Shown one piece after another: positions 11,707 through 25,448 of a stretch of 64,000 nt of DNA (position 1 is the stretch's first letter; the number at the start of each line of letters is the position of its first letter). Location of the stretch: the NCBI GenBank assembly GCA_963682175.1, contig OY821779.1, positions 1,438,501-1,502,500 of the forward strand, in the 5' to 3' direction. A program made the translations under genes and the position numbers. The notes beneath the pieces are model-generated. The model had not been told where the DNA came from. It saw nothing but the letters and a program-made list of their open reading frames with translations, and did not search any database. Source of the stretch: Triglochin maritima (lineage: Eukaryota; Streptophyta; Magnoliopsida; Alismatales; Juncaginaceae).

Positions 11707-14700
11707 AACTAGCTAAAACCTTACCTTCTACTAACAACCTGGAGTTTGAGGAGTAAAGAGAGAAAAGTGCAACCTAACCATATATGTATATATTTCTAAC
11801 CTCTATTAGAAGCTTTAGGGTTCCAAAACCTAATAATGGGAGCCATCAAAATTATCCTGTTTTATGAAGTCAAGTCAATGGAGGAGTAGCACTAACTTCA
11901 CTTCATGAAACAGATACCCTAACTAAGACTCACAACTTTCTCCACCTCAAAGTGGATAAACTTATACCAACACGTAGCAACATGTTTCCTTACAACTCAA
12001 ACAAGTAGACCCACATACCGAAATCTCGAGAAGAGTCTTCACAAAATTACCAAAATACACAAACCCTATTTTTTAATGCAATTAATTAAATAGCTTAATT
12101 ATGCATGGACTCTAATATTTGTCCAAGACTCGATCCAATGCATGCTTCCCATGAAGGGTTTCTTCCTCCGAAGCCCCGGCTTATCTTCCGGATTCGTAGC
12201 ACATAACAACATCACTTACAACCTTATTTGATGCATCAATTTTTTATTTTTTATTTTTGAAAAAAAAAACCCAATATTGGTGAAGACTTTAGGGTTTAGA
12301 CCCCATAAATAAGATTTGTACATGTGTAGGATCTCAAGAACTCGAGTATACTACAAAGTTTGCACTCCATGGGGATTCTAAAAGACTTCTCTCTTTCACA
12401 TATATTGTATTCTGTTACTTCCTTGGTGTTCACATAGAGCTTGGCAGGAAACCAAGACAAAGATATTAGCCTTTAGAGGGGGTATTAATTATTTTAGGGA
12501 TTCTTTGTAGACCAACTTCCAACACACGTGAAGCTAGCTAGCTTGAGTTTGTATATTCAATCCCAAAGATTCTCACGTACTGCAAATTCCCTCTGCTATT
12601 CTCACCTTTACTTTTCTTTTTCAGGCCAGTGCTTAAGCTTCTCTTGATCCAAAAATCACTTTCTGTGCTTCTAATTCTTATTCTCTTCCAAACGATGTAT
12701 ATATTATTATTTTCCTGTGTCAGTCAGTGGATGTGGCAGATGAAAAAATTGTGGAAAGCGCCCTGCATTCTAAAGAAATTAATATGTCAATATTTCTATA
12801 CAAGTTTGCATATTAGCTTACTATAGACTATAGTCATATCAAACAAAAGGCCGACTTCAGCTTACATGCTTACGGAAGGCCTTAAGTTTTCTTACCTAAG
12901 TTCACATAGAAATGCAACTTCAAACTAATATGAACACACATAAAATTTTCCATGGTGGAGTTTCAGGCATGTCAAGAAGACAATTCTTTCAAGGGCAAAA
13001 GTCAACAGTGGAGTATGTTAAAGGGAAAAAGTCAGTTATCAATACCGAAGCAAGTCTAGTGGGAAGTGAAATGTGATTTTCCTTAAATGCATATGCTTTG
13101 CATCAAGGATTCATATTATATCACAGTGTATTCTTTTGTCAAAATTGTTTTGATCTTGTCTAAGGAGAACATTGACAATTAAGAAGCTTAGACTACATTT
13201 CAATTGCTGTTATATTATTCATCCATTACATATTTACATCCTTGAAATATTCCTAACACTCGCAACCTTTTCAAATAATAATTCCTAAAATAATCTCTAA
13301 ATATCATTAATACCTCGGAATTTCATAAAGTCATGAATAACTTCAGAATATCTAAAAAATATCCCAGAAAATGATCTAAATTCTTTTACAACACTAACCA
13401 TCACTAACCAGTATATCATATTTTGGCGAATCATAGAATGTATACCACCAACGATTCATTCCATTATTTGTTTTTCTAATTAAACTACCACGATTCCTAT
13501 GACCAAAATTTCCTAACCATGTCGGCCTAATGGAGAACACGTGAGGAACCTTCTAATAAATGAAAATGATGCTTAAGGTCAAATTCTAAGCTTGGGACCC
13601 CAACCACAGTTGAATTCCCAACACTGAGGTCCCTCGTTTGGGACCAGTTTTGTCCCTTACTTGACCTTGGACTTGCACCCAACCACAAAATGTGCAAACT
13701 AAGTTCAAACCCAAGAATATGTATGATGGAAGGGGTCAAAGCCTTCAAATTCAAGCTTCCCTCTCTATGTAGATGAACTCGAACACCTCATTAAAAACCT
13801 ATGTTTCCAATGTAGGAAGCAACCACTCATTTATTTCTGCTTGGCTTTGTGATTCTTGCCTTCTTATTAGTTTAGCATTGTTATTATAGTGGTGTAATCC
13901 ATTTCACGTGTGGTTGACACTACTTGTGTTCTCTTTGAATATTATATTCGGAATTGGCTATGGGTTGTTCTCCACTGAAACATTAGCAATTAATCAAAAA
14001 ATTAATTCATTGGTTGTGCGAGTGAGAGAGGATTATTGCAATTTTTATTAAGACAAATATATGTACCATGCATGGGTATTATTACCAACGACTGTGAAAT
14101 GGTTTTACCGTTTTACGTATGTATTATTGGACTTAATGTTACCCAACTACCCAAACCAAGCTTGTTGTAGCTTGTAGAGATGGAAAAAGAAAGCCACATA
14201 TAGGAAAAAGAGTAATCATGTAAAAGATAAAAACATCCAACTTGATCATGGTTCAACAAAGCCTTTTTTAGGGAAAGAGAATTTTGTTGTTGGGTTGATT
14301 TCAATATTCAAAACAGGTTCAAATGTGTGTACTTGTGAATTGTACGAGTAAAATTAAATTCTGTCTTTGCGTGATCTTTTATCCTTTTATTTACTTACCC
14401 TATTTGTATTCGAGAGGCTTTCAGGTAGGATTTGTTTATTTATCATTTCAAGACCATGGACTTTCATTATCTTATCGTACTTCCATTCCCCATGTGACAT
14501 AGATTACTACACCATGCTTCTTAGACACTCAAACATCCTTTGGTCAATAACTTAAGGTGTTGATATCTAATTAAGACCGTACAACTAACTTAATTAGAAA
14601 GAGAGTATGAGCTTGGAACTCATACTAACAGAAATCAAGGTACTGGAAGCAACCAACATATTGTTATGAATGATAATATATCATTAATAATTCATGAATT

Positions 14701-15495
14701 GAGATTCCAAGTGATGGTAGAACAGAATCATATGTACTTGATAAAATGAAGTCATGAAGAGAATTGCAAGAGAAGCAAGCAGGTCTCCAGAACTGTCTTT
14801 TTTTTTGGCATTCTTGTGTTACTAGTAATTTCCCACACGACCTATCCATTTTTCCCGTCATCAGCTTGGGATGTTTAGCTCTTTTTTTCATGATCAAAAT
14901 TACTCTAAGTAAACTGCCGAAACTTTAGTAAACAACAACCTTATAACTCCCAACGACAATTCAGTCTGCTTGAATCCAATCCCTACTTCAGCTAATCATT
15001 TTAGTTTCCGTTGGCACTACTTTTTTTTCCTTTTATCGTGAGAATAATGCACTAATAAACAGAAAAACAATATTTCCTTTTGAAGATATGATTTGCTTGA
15101 AATAAAGTAAAATTGGGCACATATTTTGATGCTGTCATGATTCAAGTAAATAGAGGAAGTTGTTTCAGGAAATTAGGCCACTGCAGTAGAATATGGTAAA
15201 TCTTCACAGATAAAAATCACTTTGTGGTCATTTAATTCATATATTGGTCATAAAAATGGCTGACCAACAAAAATCACAAATTATTATTGTTATTCATTTA
15301 CAACCTAATTACAGTATCTGGTACATGGTTGGCTAAACCTGTGCAACTACGACCTTCACCAGCTCCTGAGCTCCAGTTAAATGATATGAACACAGATAGA
15401 GGATCGAATTTCTCCATTCCAGAGATGAGTGGGCTTCACATAGCAAATTACACAATCATCCTTCACTTGCATATAATCTCCCATTAGAAGCAGAC
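11707..15495. other. Long intergenic region upstream of the NAC gene
   Basis: About 3.8 kb of AT-rich sequence with scattered short frames, none longer than about 80 codons and none resembling a known family. Its left side contains the NAC 5' leader and promoter; its right side is the 3' flank of the apyrase gene. No transposon ends, RNA genes or repeats were recognised. Confidence 0.5.
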
Positions 15496-18400
15496 TCACG
15501 GACTAATACGACTAACAATGTAACGTCCTTTCTCTAAATCATAGATGGTTTTCAGCTGAGGCTTCTTCCATCTAGAGATAGACCACAGTGTAAATATCAA
15601 CGCAAACACAAATAGGACCAACAGCAATGCTGAAAAATTACTGTGTACGAAATTGCTGAAAGAGTGTGGTTGCTCTGTATCTAGATGCGATATGCTGTCA
15701 ACGATGAAAGCACCCAAAGACCAGTCAAGTGGTATACCACCAACTTCATTTACAAACATGATCCTGCCAGCATAAGATGGGTCAATGAGGGAAAGAAAAA
15801 GAAAATTTAGGGCTCACCTTATTCAAGAAGTTCCTTTAGCATCAATGAAATGTTTCTTTCTCGTTGAGTCCATAATTGAGAATACTCTCATTATTCATCT
15901 ATACCATAGTCAACGTATACCGTATAATTGGGATGACTTGTGCATCTATTGAAGGACCAAGGACTTGCAAGTTTTATACATGTATATATCCTCTGAACAA
16001 CAGAAGATAGATATATTTCTAATTGAAAAGGTATTTTGATATTACACTATTAACCCATGAGCAATTTGTTTTGAAGAGCAATCCAGGATAAATTTTGTAT
16101 ATCAAATATAGGAAACCGTTCGTGTAGGTTGACTTTCAACTAAGAATTTAGTCAAAATCAAACAGACATGCATCGTGTCATTTAGCAAGAATAAATATTT
16201 CTAGACCCTTGCTATTTCATCTGGAACATCCTGATTAAAATTCACTAAATTAATTTGGAAAATGAAGGAATATCCTGACTGAAAGGACACAAAATGTCTA
16301 AATTAATTTGGAAAATGAAGATAATGCTCATATATTTTATTTTATGAATAATGCTTAGATACTTATGGACACTTACCTGAATTGGCTCTTATTGCACTCT
16401 TAGGAAACATATTTTTTATTTACAAAAAGGCATCTCTACAGATTTATGAACCACTAATACAAATAATTTTTTTTGAAATCATAATCCAGTTCCTCGTTTC
16501 AAATACATGTTACGAGCAATTATTAAGTTTGACATTTCTGTACTTTTTCTAGAAAAAATCGTATATAATAATTTTCATAATAAAAATATCCGTCTGCAGC
16601 ATCAAATCCTACTTTCAATAAAAATGAAAATCATATAATTGCACTCTATCCATACTTCATAACTTGCACACACAAATAGATCTTTTCATTTTTACAAATT
16701 GTTTGATTTGTTGCGAATAGTGATGAAACAAACTGTCTTTTAAGGATGATATCTGAAACCAAAATAAATTTTAACTCACATAAACAGGAATCTACACCAT
16801 GGGCTATCAGTTGTTGAAAGATGAAATTTCTGTTCACCTGTTATCATCCAAGGCAATCCCAAGACTGTCATGAAGCATAGCTACAATATATGCTGAAGAG
16901 AAACAATATTGGGATAGGTCTTCCTCAGAGAGAGAGTGATGTTCTCTCTTCAGGCTCAACCAATCTTGACTACAAAATCTTTCACCAGCCAATACCATGT
17001 TTGAAAGAAATGAATTTGCATGAAGCTTAAAAAACTGCAGAGCAAAAGAAAATGCATTTAGAGAGGACTGTTATTATAGGACTGGGATTCCATATTTCCA
17101 CAAAATTTTGTACCAAATGTTCAAGGACTTAGTGACCTAAACCACAACCTGTGATGTATAGAAGAAATTCTCTGTTGCCAAAAACCGTCCCCTTAGCTTA
17201 GGCACAAATGCTTGACCCATATTGCAGCTTCTATACACGCACTTATCTGCATCATGCATGAAAACTCTCATCAATCCAGTCCATCTGTAAGGAAACCTAA
17301 AATGTAGCGAATGCTTTGCATGATAAATAAATAAACTGAGGATAACAAAAGAAAAAGAAGAATTATGAAATATATAATTTGAAGGTCTGCAATAGAATCA
17401 AATAACAATAAGACTTAAATTGACATGCAATATGCAAAAAAAAAGAACATGTTAACATCTGAAAGGAGAATTGAACAATGTTTACATTTTCATAGAATAC
17501 CTTCCAACAGGAACATTACCTACAACCATTGAGTGATTGACTGACAAGGACTTTGATTTTAAAATATTTGAATGGTAGTTGATACCTTTTCCTTTCTGAA
17601 GTTGCATCAGAGCAGCAGATCTACATTCCGAGAAGTTGCCAGCACTCTTCAAATCTTGTCCATGCACATATCCTTTAGGGGTACATGGATCCTTAACTAT
17701 TTCTTCATGGAACACTCTTGGATCTGCACTAGTCAATGTCAGGCGAACATTTTTCAAATCCACAAATTCTTTTAAACTTGTGTTTGAAAGAAAATTCAGC
17801 CATAAATAGTATCTTCAGAACAACATAAAGCATCATAAATTTTTATTTGCCCACTAAGACAAGCCCAAAATGGGTCATGCTTAAGACACTTGTTTTCACA
17901 TTTCTCATTACATTTTTTTCCCATTAAGATTTTCTTTTTGAAGGTAAGATATTAATTACATGATTCCACGTCCTCAATAAGGGTGTCAATAGTTTCTAGG
18001 AAAATAACATGGATGTTCAAAAAAGACTTTTCATACAGATCAACAATAAAAAAGATCAACTTATATCATCAAGTCCCATATGTTCAAAACTTCAAATTTT
18101 GACTTCTACAAACAATTTCAGGCTGACAAAACTAGATGACTACACAGCTTCGACTTGAAACTAACTGTTCAAGCATTCACAAACATATGAACCTTCTACT
18201 ACTTTGAACTAGAACTCCAATAACTAGAGGTCTTATTAGAATTGAAAACATGTTGAAACTCTGCTTACACCACATCCATTGTCATGTATGGAACTAGAAG
18301 AACACAAAATTGCAGTGCTTTCTCCTACTAAAAGTATACCAGCTGACATAAACATAATTAAGGGTATGCACGAAGAAGTAAAAAACATATGAGAGAATCA

Positions 18401-21279
18401 ATATAACTAATAAATATACAAGGCCACATTGCCAAAAATACAACCTGTAGATTTCAGTCCTGAGACCATTGATTCGAGATGAGATTCATATGCCACGTTC
18501 TGCAAGAAAATGGAAATATCAAAATACTTTCTAGTGCAGGAGGCAACTACAACCATACATTCAAATTCTTGAAGTTCCTGATATAATACACTTCTTGACG
18601 TTGTAACTTCAGTAGTTACAGAGCGTCTAAACCAATGGTTGGGTTTTGTAATTGACAATTGTTGAAGGTAAATAACTTGTCAGGTGATACCTAATGATTG
18701 GCAGTGTTTCAATGTGTGGCGGCCTCCCCAGGGGTCGTATATGCGGCCCAACAGCTAGTTGGGCAACTAGCATTGATGATTGGTGAAAAATTGGTCAGGT
18801 AATATCTAAAAACTGATCAGTTTCTTTACCTTCATCAGAGTACAAGAATTTGTAAACCAATACTTCACAGGTAGTTTTGTAATGTCAAGATAAATTCTTT
18901 GTTCTACTTTAGTAGGTGGTTAGACTTGGAAACTAAAAAATTACACAAGCTTTCAATAACTAATTTGACAAAATTTCACACATAGTTATACGACACATGA
19001 GAACAAACAATTTGAAGTCCTTCAGCAGAACTCTAGAAGCCTAGTTGCAAAAGCTAGAACAGTTTAGAAAGAAATAATGGCATGGGGTCACCTGACCAAG
19101 GTGAAGAAAGCTGTGACTGTAGAGGTTATACGTGATTTCACCAAACTTCAGGAAATGTGAGAATTTCGGGTGGAATGGTTCGCTTGAAACAAACGTTATC
19201 TGGAAAAAAAGCAACTTAGAATCAATAAGCAGAAAGCATAGAGAGAGAGTGTGCGTGTTAAAAAATAACATGCATTGACAGGGTGTTGTACCAGGCATTG
19301 TCACTTTTAAATTAATCCAGAATATGATCTATGTAAGAAAGGTTTGTTTAGGAAAACAATGAATACAGCAACCTAATTTTCTAATTTAATAGTTTGAAAA
19401 TTAATGAATAAAAATCACATACAAAACCATACGGATGTCACCTTAAAATGATGATATAGGTCAATAATAGGCAATTTTGCCAATACAAACTAGAGGAAGG
19501 TGCAAATCATGCATTATAATTTTTTGGTTAAAGAAATGGAAACAAATCCATTAGCTCATCAAGGAAACACTACATGATGAATATAATTTTGTATGAGCTT
19601 AAAAGGACAAAACACAAAACCTGAGCAGAAGCCCCACCAAGTTCGATTATCCCAGTGGTTTGTGCAGGATTACTTCCCAAGGTGCCAAGTGCGTAGTTAG
19701 CTGTAACCCAAGCATATATGCCTTCACTTGATCCTACAAAATGAATATTCTATATGATTAAAATTTAATAAAATGTTCTCAAGAAATGTCATTCGAGGAA
19801 CATGGGAGATCATAATATCAAATGTGTCATAGAAACCAACAAATTATGAAGAATGTAGCGTAACCACATTGGAGTGAAGATGAAGACCGATAAGTTGGAC
19901 TTACAAGTAATCTTTTAGACACATAACACATGGACCAAATGTCAAATGATGTTTCCATGAGCCATTGTGCATGATGGACCTAGAGCACTTCGAACTACTT
20001 CATATTGTACCAATCAAACAAATGAACAATGCAGTGATATTAAAAATATTGGATTTCATGTGGACATTATTCAAGCAAATTTCATAAATGCATATTTCTA
20101 TAAATGTTATATAACATGTTAAAAATATAAGTTGTCATCACATTTTTTGTTTGAAAGATAGATAGATAGCATAAGCTTCAAGTTCAAGGCATAAACTAAG
20201 TAGTGTGGGCTTGGGAAAATAATGCCTTCACAGAATCCTACATGATTTTTGTAACATGGTGCTTGTTTCACAAAATGTTACACCCTTTATAAGTTAACAA
20301 AATGTAAGTAACACAAGTTAAGATGATTAGGCTCTAAAATTTTAATCTTTAGGTTCGAGGCTAAGGAGCAACATTGACAACCGTACTACCTTAACAACCA
20401 AATTACAACCTATCATATTGAAGTCTTCACAGGTTCAATGTTTCCAAATGATGAATAAGTATCCGTCAACATCTCATTTTAATGGTGCTATCAGACAAGC
20501 AGGGCATCTCTTTCCCATAAAAATATCCTCATAAAATATTTGACTTGAAATACTCCAACGATTATGTGAAAAACGGTTAGCAATTAAACCAAAAGGAATG
20601 AGTTTTTAATTGCAAAATGCTAATAATAATTAGTAACGAGAATTTCCATTTTCCACCGTCGTTCCAATTCATGCATTGATCAAGAAACAAAACAGAAGGA
20701 AAACTGAGATCACCTGCCTGAGATCACACTAGCCCAATCCCTCTCGAATTGGAACCCAGACTTCCTCAAAACCCTCCGGCACGACTCAAGGATCCTCTCC
20801 TGCACATCGGAATGAAGCAACCTCATCCCAGCCGTGGCCATAAGCCTCACATCCGTCTCCCCCCACAGATCCCTCGAGATCATCCTCCTCCCGAACTCCA
20901 CCAACTCCCCCAACGACTCCCCAGCCTTCTCCGGCTGGTCCGCGAACGCCGACAGCCCGGGACTCACCTTCGTAGTCCCCGACGCCTTCAAATCCACCTT
21001 CACCGGGACCGATCCACGACCTCTACTATAAGCGTAGACGTGGATCCGAGTCCCGGTGCTGCCTCCGTCGATGACGATGGAAAAGCATTTAGGGGAGCCG
21101 GATCGGAAGGCGAGGAGGAGGAAGAGGACGGAGAGAACGGCGGCGAGGACGGAGACGGCGATCCAGGGGGGGCGGGGTTGACGGGAGGTGGAGGAGCGGA
21201 AGTGGAGGCGGGAAGTGGTTGTGTCCATCGGAGGTTGAGGATCGGACGGCGGAGGTCGAGCATTCGACCTTCGCATCAA
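15496..21279 (-). CDS. Apyrase (GDA1/CD39 nucleoside phosphatase), APY6-like, eight exons
   Basis: Minus-strand exons: 21279-20718, 19733-19621, 19199-19092, 18499-18445, 17768-17586, 17246-17149, 17034-16838 and 15763-15496, giving 527 residues. All apyrase conserved regions are visible: ACR1 DGGSTGTRIHVY (71-82), ACR2 LMATAGMR (146-153), ACR3 GIYAWVTANYALG (about 191-204), ACR4 GIIELGGASAQ (about 215-225) and ACR5 IPLDWSLGAF (449-458). There are two predicted membrane spans, at residues 39-58 and 482-500, so the catalytic domain would lie on the lumenal or outer side as in CD39. The family hydrolyses nucleoside tri- and diphosphates and needs divalent cations. The exon 1 boundary is uncertain. 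The version given uses a GC donor and keeps the family spacing ISGSSEGIYAW; a GT donor four bases further with an acceptor seven bases later gives one residue fewer. Exon 1 is much more GC-rich than the rest. Confidence 0.9.
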
Positions 21280-21950
21280 GGGTTGGGGTTTGAGGGTGGA
21301 ATTAGAGTTGGAGATGTCTCCCAGCCATCGGAGGGGGAGAGAGGGTGGGTTTCGTTGGTTCGCACCGTGTTGGGATCTGACGTGGCGGATGGGAGATTTC
21401 GATTTGGGTACCAGATTTTAATCCGCCAATGAGGTTTTAGTTTGTTGGAAGGTCTACTACTACTTATTTTAATTCACATCTAACTACAAAAAACCCATTC
21501 TCCTACTGTGTTTTGGTGACATAGATAAGGATTTTCTCAACAGAAAGTTGCAAAATCCCACTAATCATAAAATGACTAGAATTTTCTCTTTTTATGTGTA
21601 TACATCCGTTTTGTTAAATATAAAAAAATGATATTTAAAAAAAAAACTGTTTTTTGGTAACATGCAATTGCTTCCCCCATCTTTATGAATTTAGGAGGTT
21701 ATTAGAAAATTTGATAATATAGGTCTCTTGAGTTAATTACAATATGTATTTTTACGTTATGTCTCAATTCAACTTTTCTGATTTAAACTATAAAATGTTT
21801 TAATTACATTCTTTATACTTCCATCCGTAATACTTTGTTACATTTACCAACCGAAAGACAAAAAATTTGGTCATCACTAATTAGATGACATAGGTGGGCA
21901 TAGAGGAAGAGTTTTGTAACGACATAAGTATATCTCGATCATCCTTGTTT
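21280..21950. other. Apyrase promoter side and intergenic region
   Basis: The apyrase 5' leader and promoter should lie in the first few hundred bases, which are GC-rich up to about 21430. The rest is AT-rich and without recognisable features. An open plus-strand frame at 20749-21432 is antisense to apyrase exon 1 and is not supported as a gene. Confidence 0.45.
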
Positions 21951-21961
21951 TTGGTTGTTGC

Positions 21962-22550
21962 AGGTGTTACTTGTTTGTTTCGTTCTTTACATTGTTACTT
22001 ACGGTTGCATTGGTAGTGGTGTTCGGATACCTTATGTATAGGGAAGAATCGGAAGATATGCAATATCCCAAAAGGAAGCATAATTATGATATACACTACG
22101 ATATCGAATCCGTTCACAAATTTGCCCTGATGATCACCCCAATTGCCAATGCCATCGATAGCAAGTACATGATCAACAAAAGCAAGTCCAGCAGCATTAT
22201 TATTTATCATAACCTTGATTATGGTCACCTTAGTGGTGGTGGTGGCCTTAACTGTCCCTTTTTTGCCTATCTTATGGCGCTCATCTGATCATTTCTTAGC
22301 ATTGTTGTATACTACTTTGCTGTCTTGCTTGGGCTACCTGAAGATATTCAGGATCTCACGAGGGCAGGTATTCGTTCTCAGTGATAATTGTTGGAGTTAA
22401 TTTGATCCTCCCGAGTTTAATTCATAAGCGAAAGTACCGTGACATTACAACTACAAAATAGTCTAGATTGTCCAATATAACGGCACTCCAATGCACATGT
22501 AATGTCTCATATGTGGTCCATTATGTGTGTGTTTAAGATCAACGGATACC
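21962..22550 (+). pseudogene. Fragment of an AVT1-type amino acid transporter (last exon only)
   Basis: Matches the third exon of the intact gene at 32163-32675, including FGYLMY, KFALMITPIANAI, FFAYLMAL and a stretch resembling KIFGISRGQ. It starts after an acceptor-like GCAG at 21960. Internal deletions and substitutions scramble the segment between FGYLMY and KFALMITP, and a stop follows FFAYLMALI. Weak similarity seems to extend into the 3' UTR (near 22480-22540) and perhaps into the upstream intron, so this looks like a piece of a DNA duplication and not a retrocopy. The first two exons are absent from the neighbouring sequence. A functional product is not expected. Confidence 0.8.
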
Positions 22551-23111
22551 TTGAATTGGTGTTTTTTTTGGGTAAGCAGCAGCAGCAACAACGTATGACT
22601 ATTCTTGATTGTTGGATATATTATCCTAGTAAATTTATTATCTTCCGATATTTTGCTCGTACATCTAGACATTATGTTCACATACAAGCTAACATGTGAC
22701 AACACGGGTATTGGATCCATGTATGGGTTGGAGCCCAATAACATGTACTTATAAACTCTAGAGTTTGTCTTGTAATAGAAGTAACACTAATAAATATTCT
22801 AAACTTATCTCCCATGATATAATATTTCAAACAACATTTCTCGTACTAACCAAAATCTCGCCACCTCACTAGTGCAAAATAGTCTATACTCGTCGCCCAA
22901 TAGACGTCGATTATTATAAAGGCCGATGTCTATTTGGTCGAAGAGGAAATAGACGTCGACCAAAGAAACAACCGACGTCTATGAGATCATATAGACGTCA
23001 GTTGATGGAATACTCAATTAAACCGACGTTTATCCCTCAAGCAAGTCTATAGATGTCGACCTATAGGCGTCGGACGTTTCTTACAGCCAACGTCTATACC
23101 CTCACGCATAT

Positions 23112-25238
23112 TGTTAACTCTCTCTCTCTCTCTCACCCCTCTCTCCCTCAAATCTGTAACCCCTCCTCAAACCAATCTCTCTCCCCCATCCTCATCCTTC
23201 TCACCACAACTCTGGCGTCTGCAGCGACGGTGATGGCGAGGAGTTTCGACGAGGCGAGTGTCCGCGCGTGCGCGCGGAGGGGAAGGTGTCCCCTTCTCCG
23301 GTATTTTCTTCTCGACTCGATCGAGTCAAGGTACGCCACCTTCGTCCCCTGTTTTGGATCCTCATTGTCGTATGCGTGTGGTAGGGGATGACCAGAGTTC
23401 GATCGGAAGTGTTTTGGGGCGAGATCGGAGATGAGGAGGAAAGTGTCGAGATGGGAGGTCGCGTGAGGAGTTGCGCGGGGTTCATGCGGCCGTGTGGGAC
23501 CATGTCGCGGTGGTGGCCGGTCATGGGGCAGGCCGGCGTGGCCGGAAATGGTGGTGGCTAGGGTTGAGATCTGCTGGAATTTTGGGTTGGCGATGGTGGA
23601 TTAGGTTTGGGTATTTTACGGTGTAGCCCTAGATTTTAGTTGTTTTGGGTTTGTTGTTTGATAGCTGGATAATTTTGGATTTAACCATGAATTTAATTGT
23701 ATTTGAATTGTTGGTAATTGGATGGGTTAATTGCAGAATAATTAATGAACTTTATGATTTTTGGTTGAATAATTGATAGTTGGAACAATTGTTAGAAAAT
23801 CCTGGATTAAATGATATTTGGTTAAATAGTTGATAGTTGGGTTTATTTGCCTTGAAAACCCTATATTTTAGTGTATTTGTTTAATTAATTTAGTAATTGG
23901 ACTTTTGCTAGAAAAACCCAAGATCTAATTGAATTTGAATGAATAATGTATGATTGGATTAATTGCTTAATAAACTTTGGTTTGCCATGATGGTGAGAAA
24001 TGTTTTAATTTAGGGAAAAGTGTCATTTTCACATTGGAAATTCATATATATTGTGGAAAATGTTAGAAATTGGGAAATTTATTGTTTTTCTCTTACACTT
24101 ATGAGAATTATGTTTTGGTAGAGAAATTTTGGTAAAATTATGCTTATACCCCTGCACCCTCGATTGTGGGTTTAGAGTTATAATTTCTTTGTGCTGCTCT
24201 TATGATTTTAAAGTCTTGTTATGTTTATTGCTCTACAATTTGTGGATGTTTTAGTAGAGTTATGTGATTTCCTTGTTGGGGTTGTGTGACCCGTAATTTT
24301 GGGGTAAATTGCGTTTACCCTTGCCTTGTGACGTTGTGAGGGGTTCGTGGAATCGGTCGTTTACCCACGTTGTTACGAGTGGCCGTTGGAGCGTTGCTTA
24401 CGGACTCAGGCGTGTGGTCGTGTATTGGGGATGACGTGTGAGGCATGTATGACTAGATGTTAGGGTGTTATCCTTGTTGGGGCGGTCCGGGATGATTACC
24501 AGCGTTGTTACGAGTGACCGTTGGAGCTAGGCTCACAGGCTCGGGCGTTGTGGTTGGATTCCCGGAGCCGGGTTTGTCCCCTGTGTTGTTGCGGTTCGGA
24601 ATGGTCCACCCACGTTGTGACGAGTGACCGTTAGGGAGTGTTGCTCACGGGCTCGGGCGTGTGGTTGGAGTAGGGCGTTGCCTTGTGGGCCGGATGCGCG
24701 GTCTGGTCGAGGGTGCATGCTCGGCCTAGCTGGGCACGTGGTTGCCTTGGGACGTGTGACAGTTCTACCGTGAGAGCGGGTCGAGTATTGTCTTGTAGGT
24801 TGGATGCGCGGTGGGGGTTGAGGTGCACGCTTGACCTCACTGGGCGTATGACCGCCTTGGAACACGAGACCAGTGTGAGACGTCAGGGACGGCTAGACCT
24901 TGTTTGGTGTCGGGTTGGGGTGGTGTATTGAGTCTTGATTTGAGACTCAGACGTGCCTGTTCGTGTGCAGGTGAGACGTGGTAGGTGACTGGAGGCGACT
25001 TAGGCTTGGGACGTGTGGACTGGATCTGTTGAGCTCAGTGTCATGTATTTTTCTTACTCTCAGTAGTTGTGTAGTAGGATTCAGAGTTGTATTTTTTCTT
25101 CTGCATTGTACTCTGGCGTTGTCACTTGATATATTTTAATTGAGGTCTCGAGTTGGTTATTTCAGTTAATGTTCCTTTTCCGTTTCCTTTTAGTGTTGTG
25201 TTTATTGCTGTGTCCCGAGTGCGGATTAGGGTGTTACA
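23112..25238. mobile_element. Solo LTR (probably Ty3/gypsy type) nested in the CACTA-like element
   Basis: A 2,127-bp block begins TGTTAAC and ends GTGTTACA, and is flanked by a perfect 5-bp duplication CATAT (23107-23111 and 25239-25243). Removing the block and one CATAT rejoins the subterminal repeats of the CACTA-like element into one continuous inverted repeat, which supports the limits. No internal retrotransposon genes, primer site or second LTR are present, as expected after LTR-LTR recombination. The length and the start and end suit a gypsy LTR, but the family is not identified. The block contains a GC-rich part at about 23150-23550 and tandem repeats at 24365-24868. Confidence 0.7.
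24365..24868. repeat. Diverged tandem repeats inside the solo LTR
   Basis: Three related units of about 56-60 bp contain ACGAGTGACCGTT and CTCGGGCGTGTGG (near 24365, 24500 and 24609). Two units of about 78 bp contain GGATGCGCGG and TGGGC (near 24681 and 24791). They are GC-rich and rich in CpG, unlike the flanks. Open frames across them are by-products of the repeats. Confidence 0.75.
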
Positions 25239-25448
25239 CATATAGACGTCGAGTGTAAGAAACGTTTGACGTCTATAGGTCTTATAGAAGCCAAACAATT
25301 ACGTTCTTTGTCATTTATTCCAGACAAAAACCCCAACTGAACCCTAGCCGCAAACCTGACCTCCTCCACGACCGATCTCTGACTGAGCCTCCGCGTCGTC
25401 CGCAGCGTCCTCCGGCACCACGAAGATCTCCTCTGGCATCGAGCGACG

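Noticed and set aside
20749..21432. 227-codon plus-strand open frame
   Set aside because: It is antisense to the GC-rich first exon of the apyrase gene, whose conserved motifs fix the coding strand.
24533..24931. Open frames of 70-110 codons in a GC-rich stretch
   Set aside because: They lie across the tandem repeats inside the solo LTR, and their Arg/Pro/Gly-rich composition follows from the repeats.
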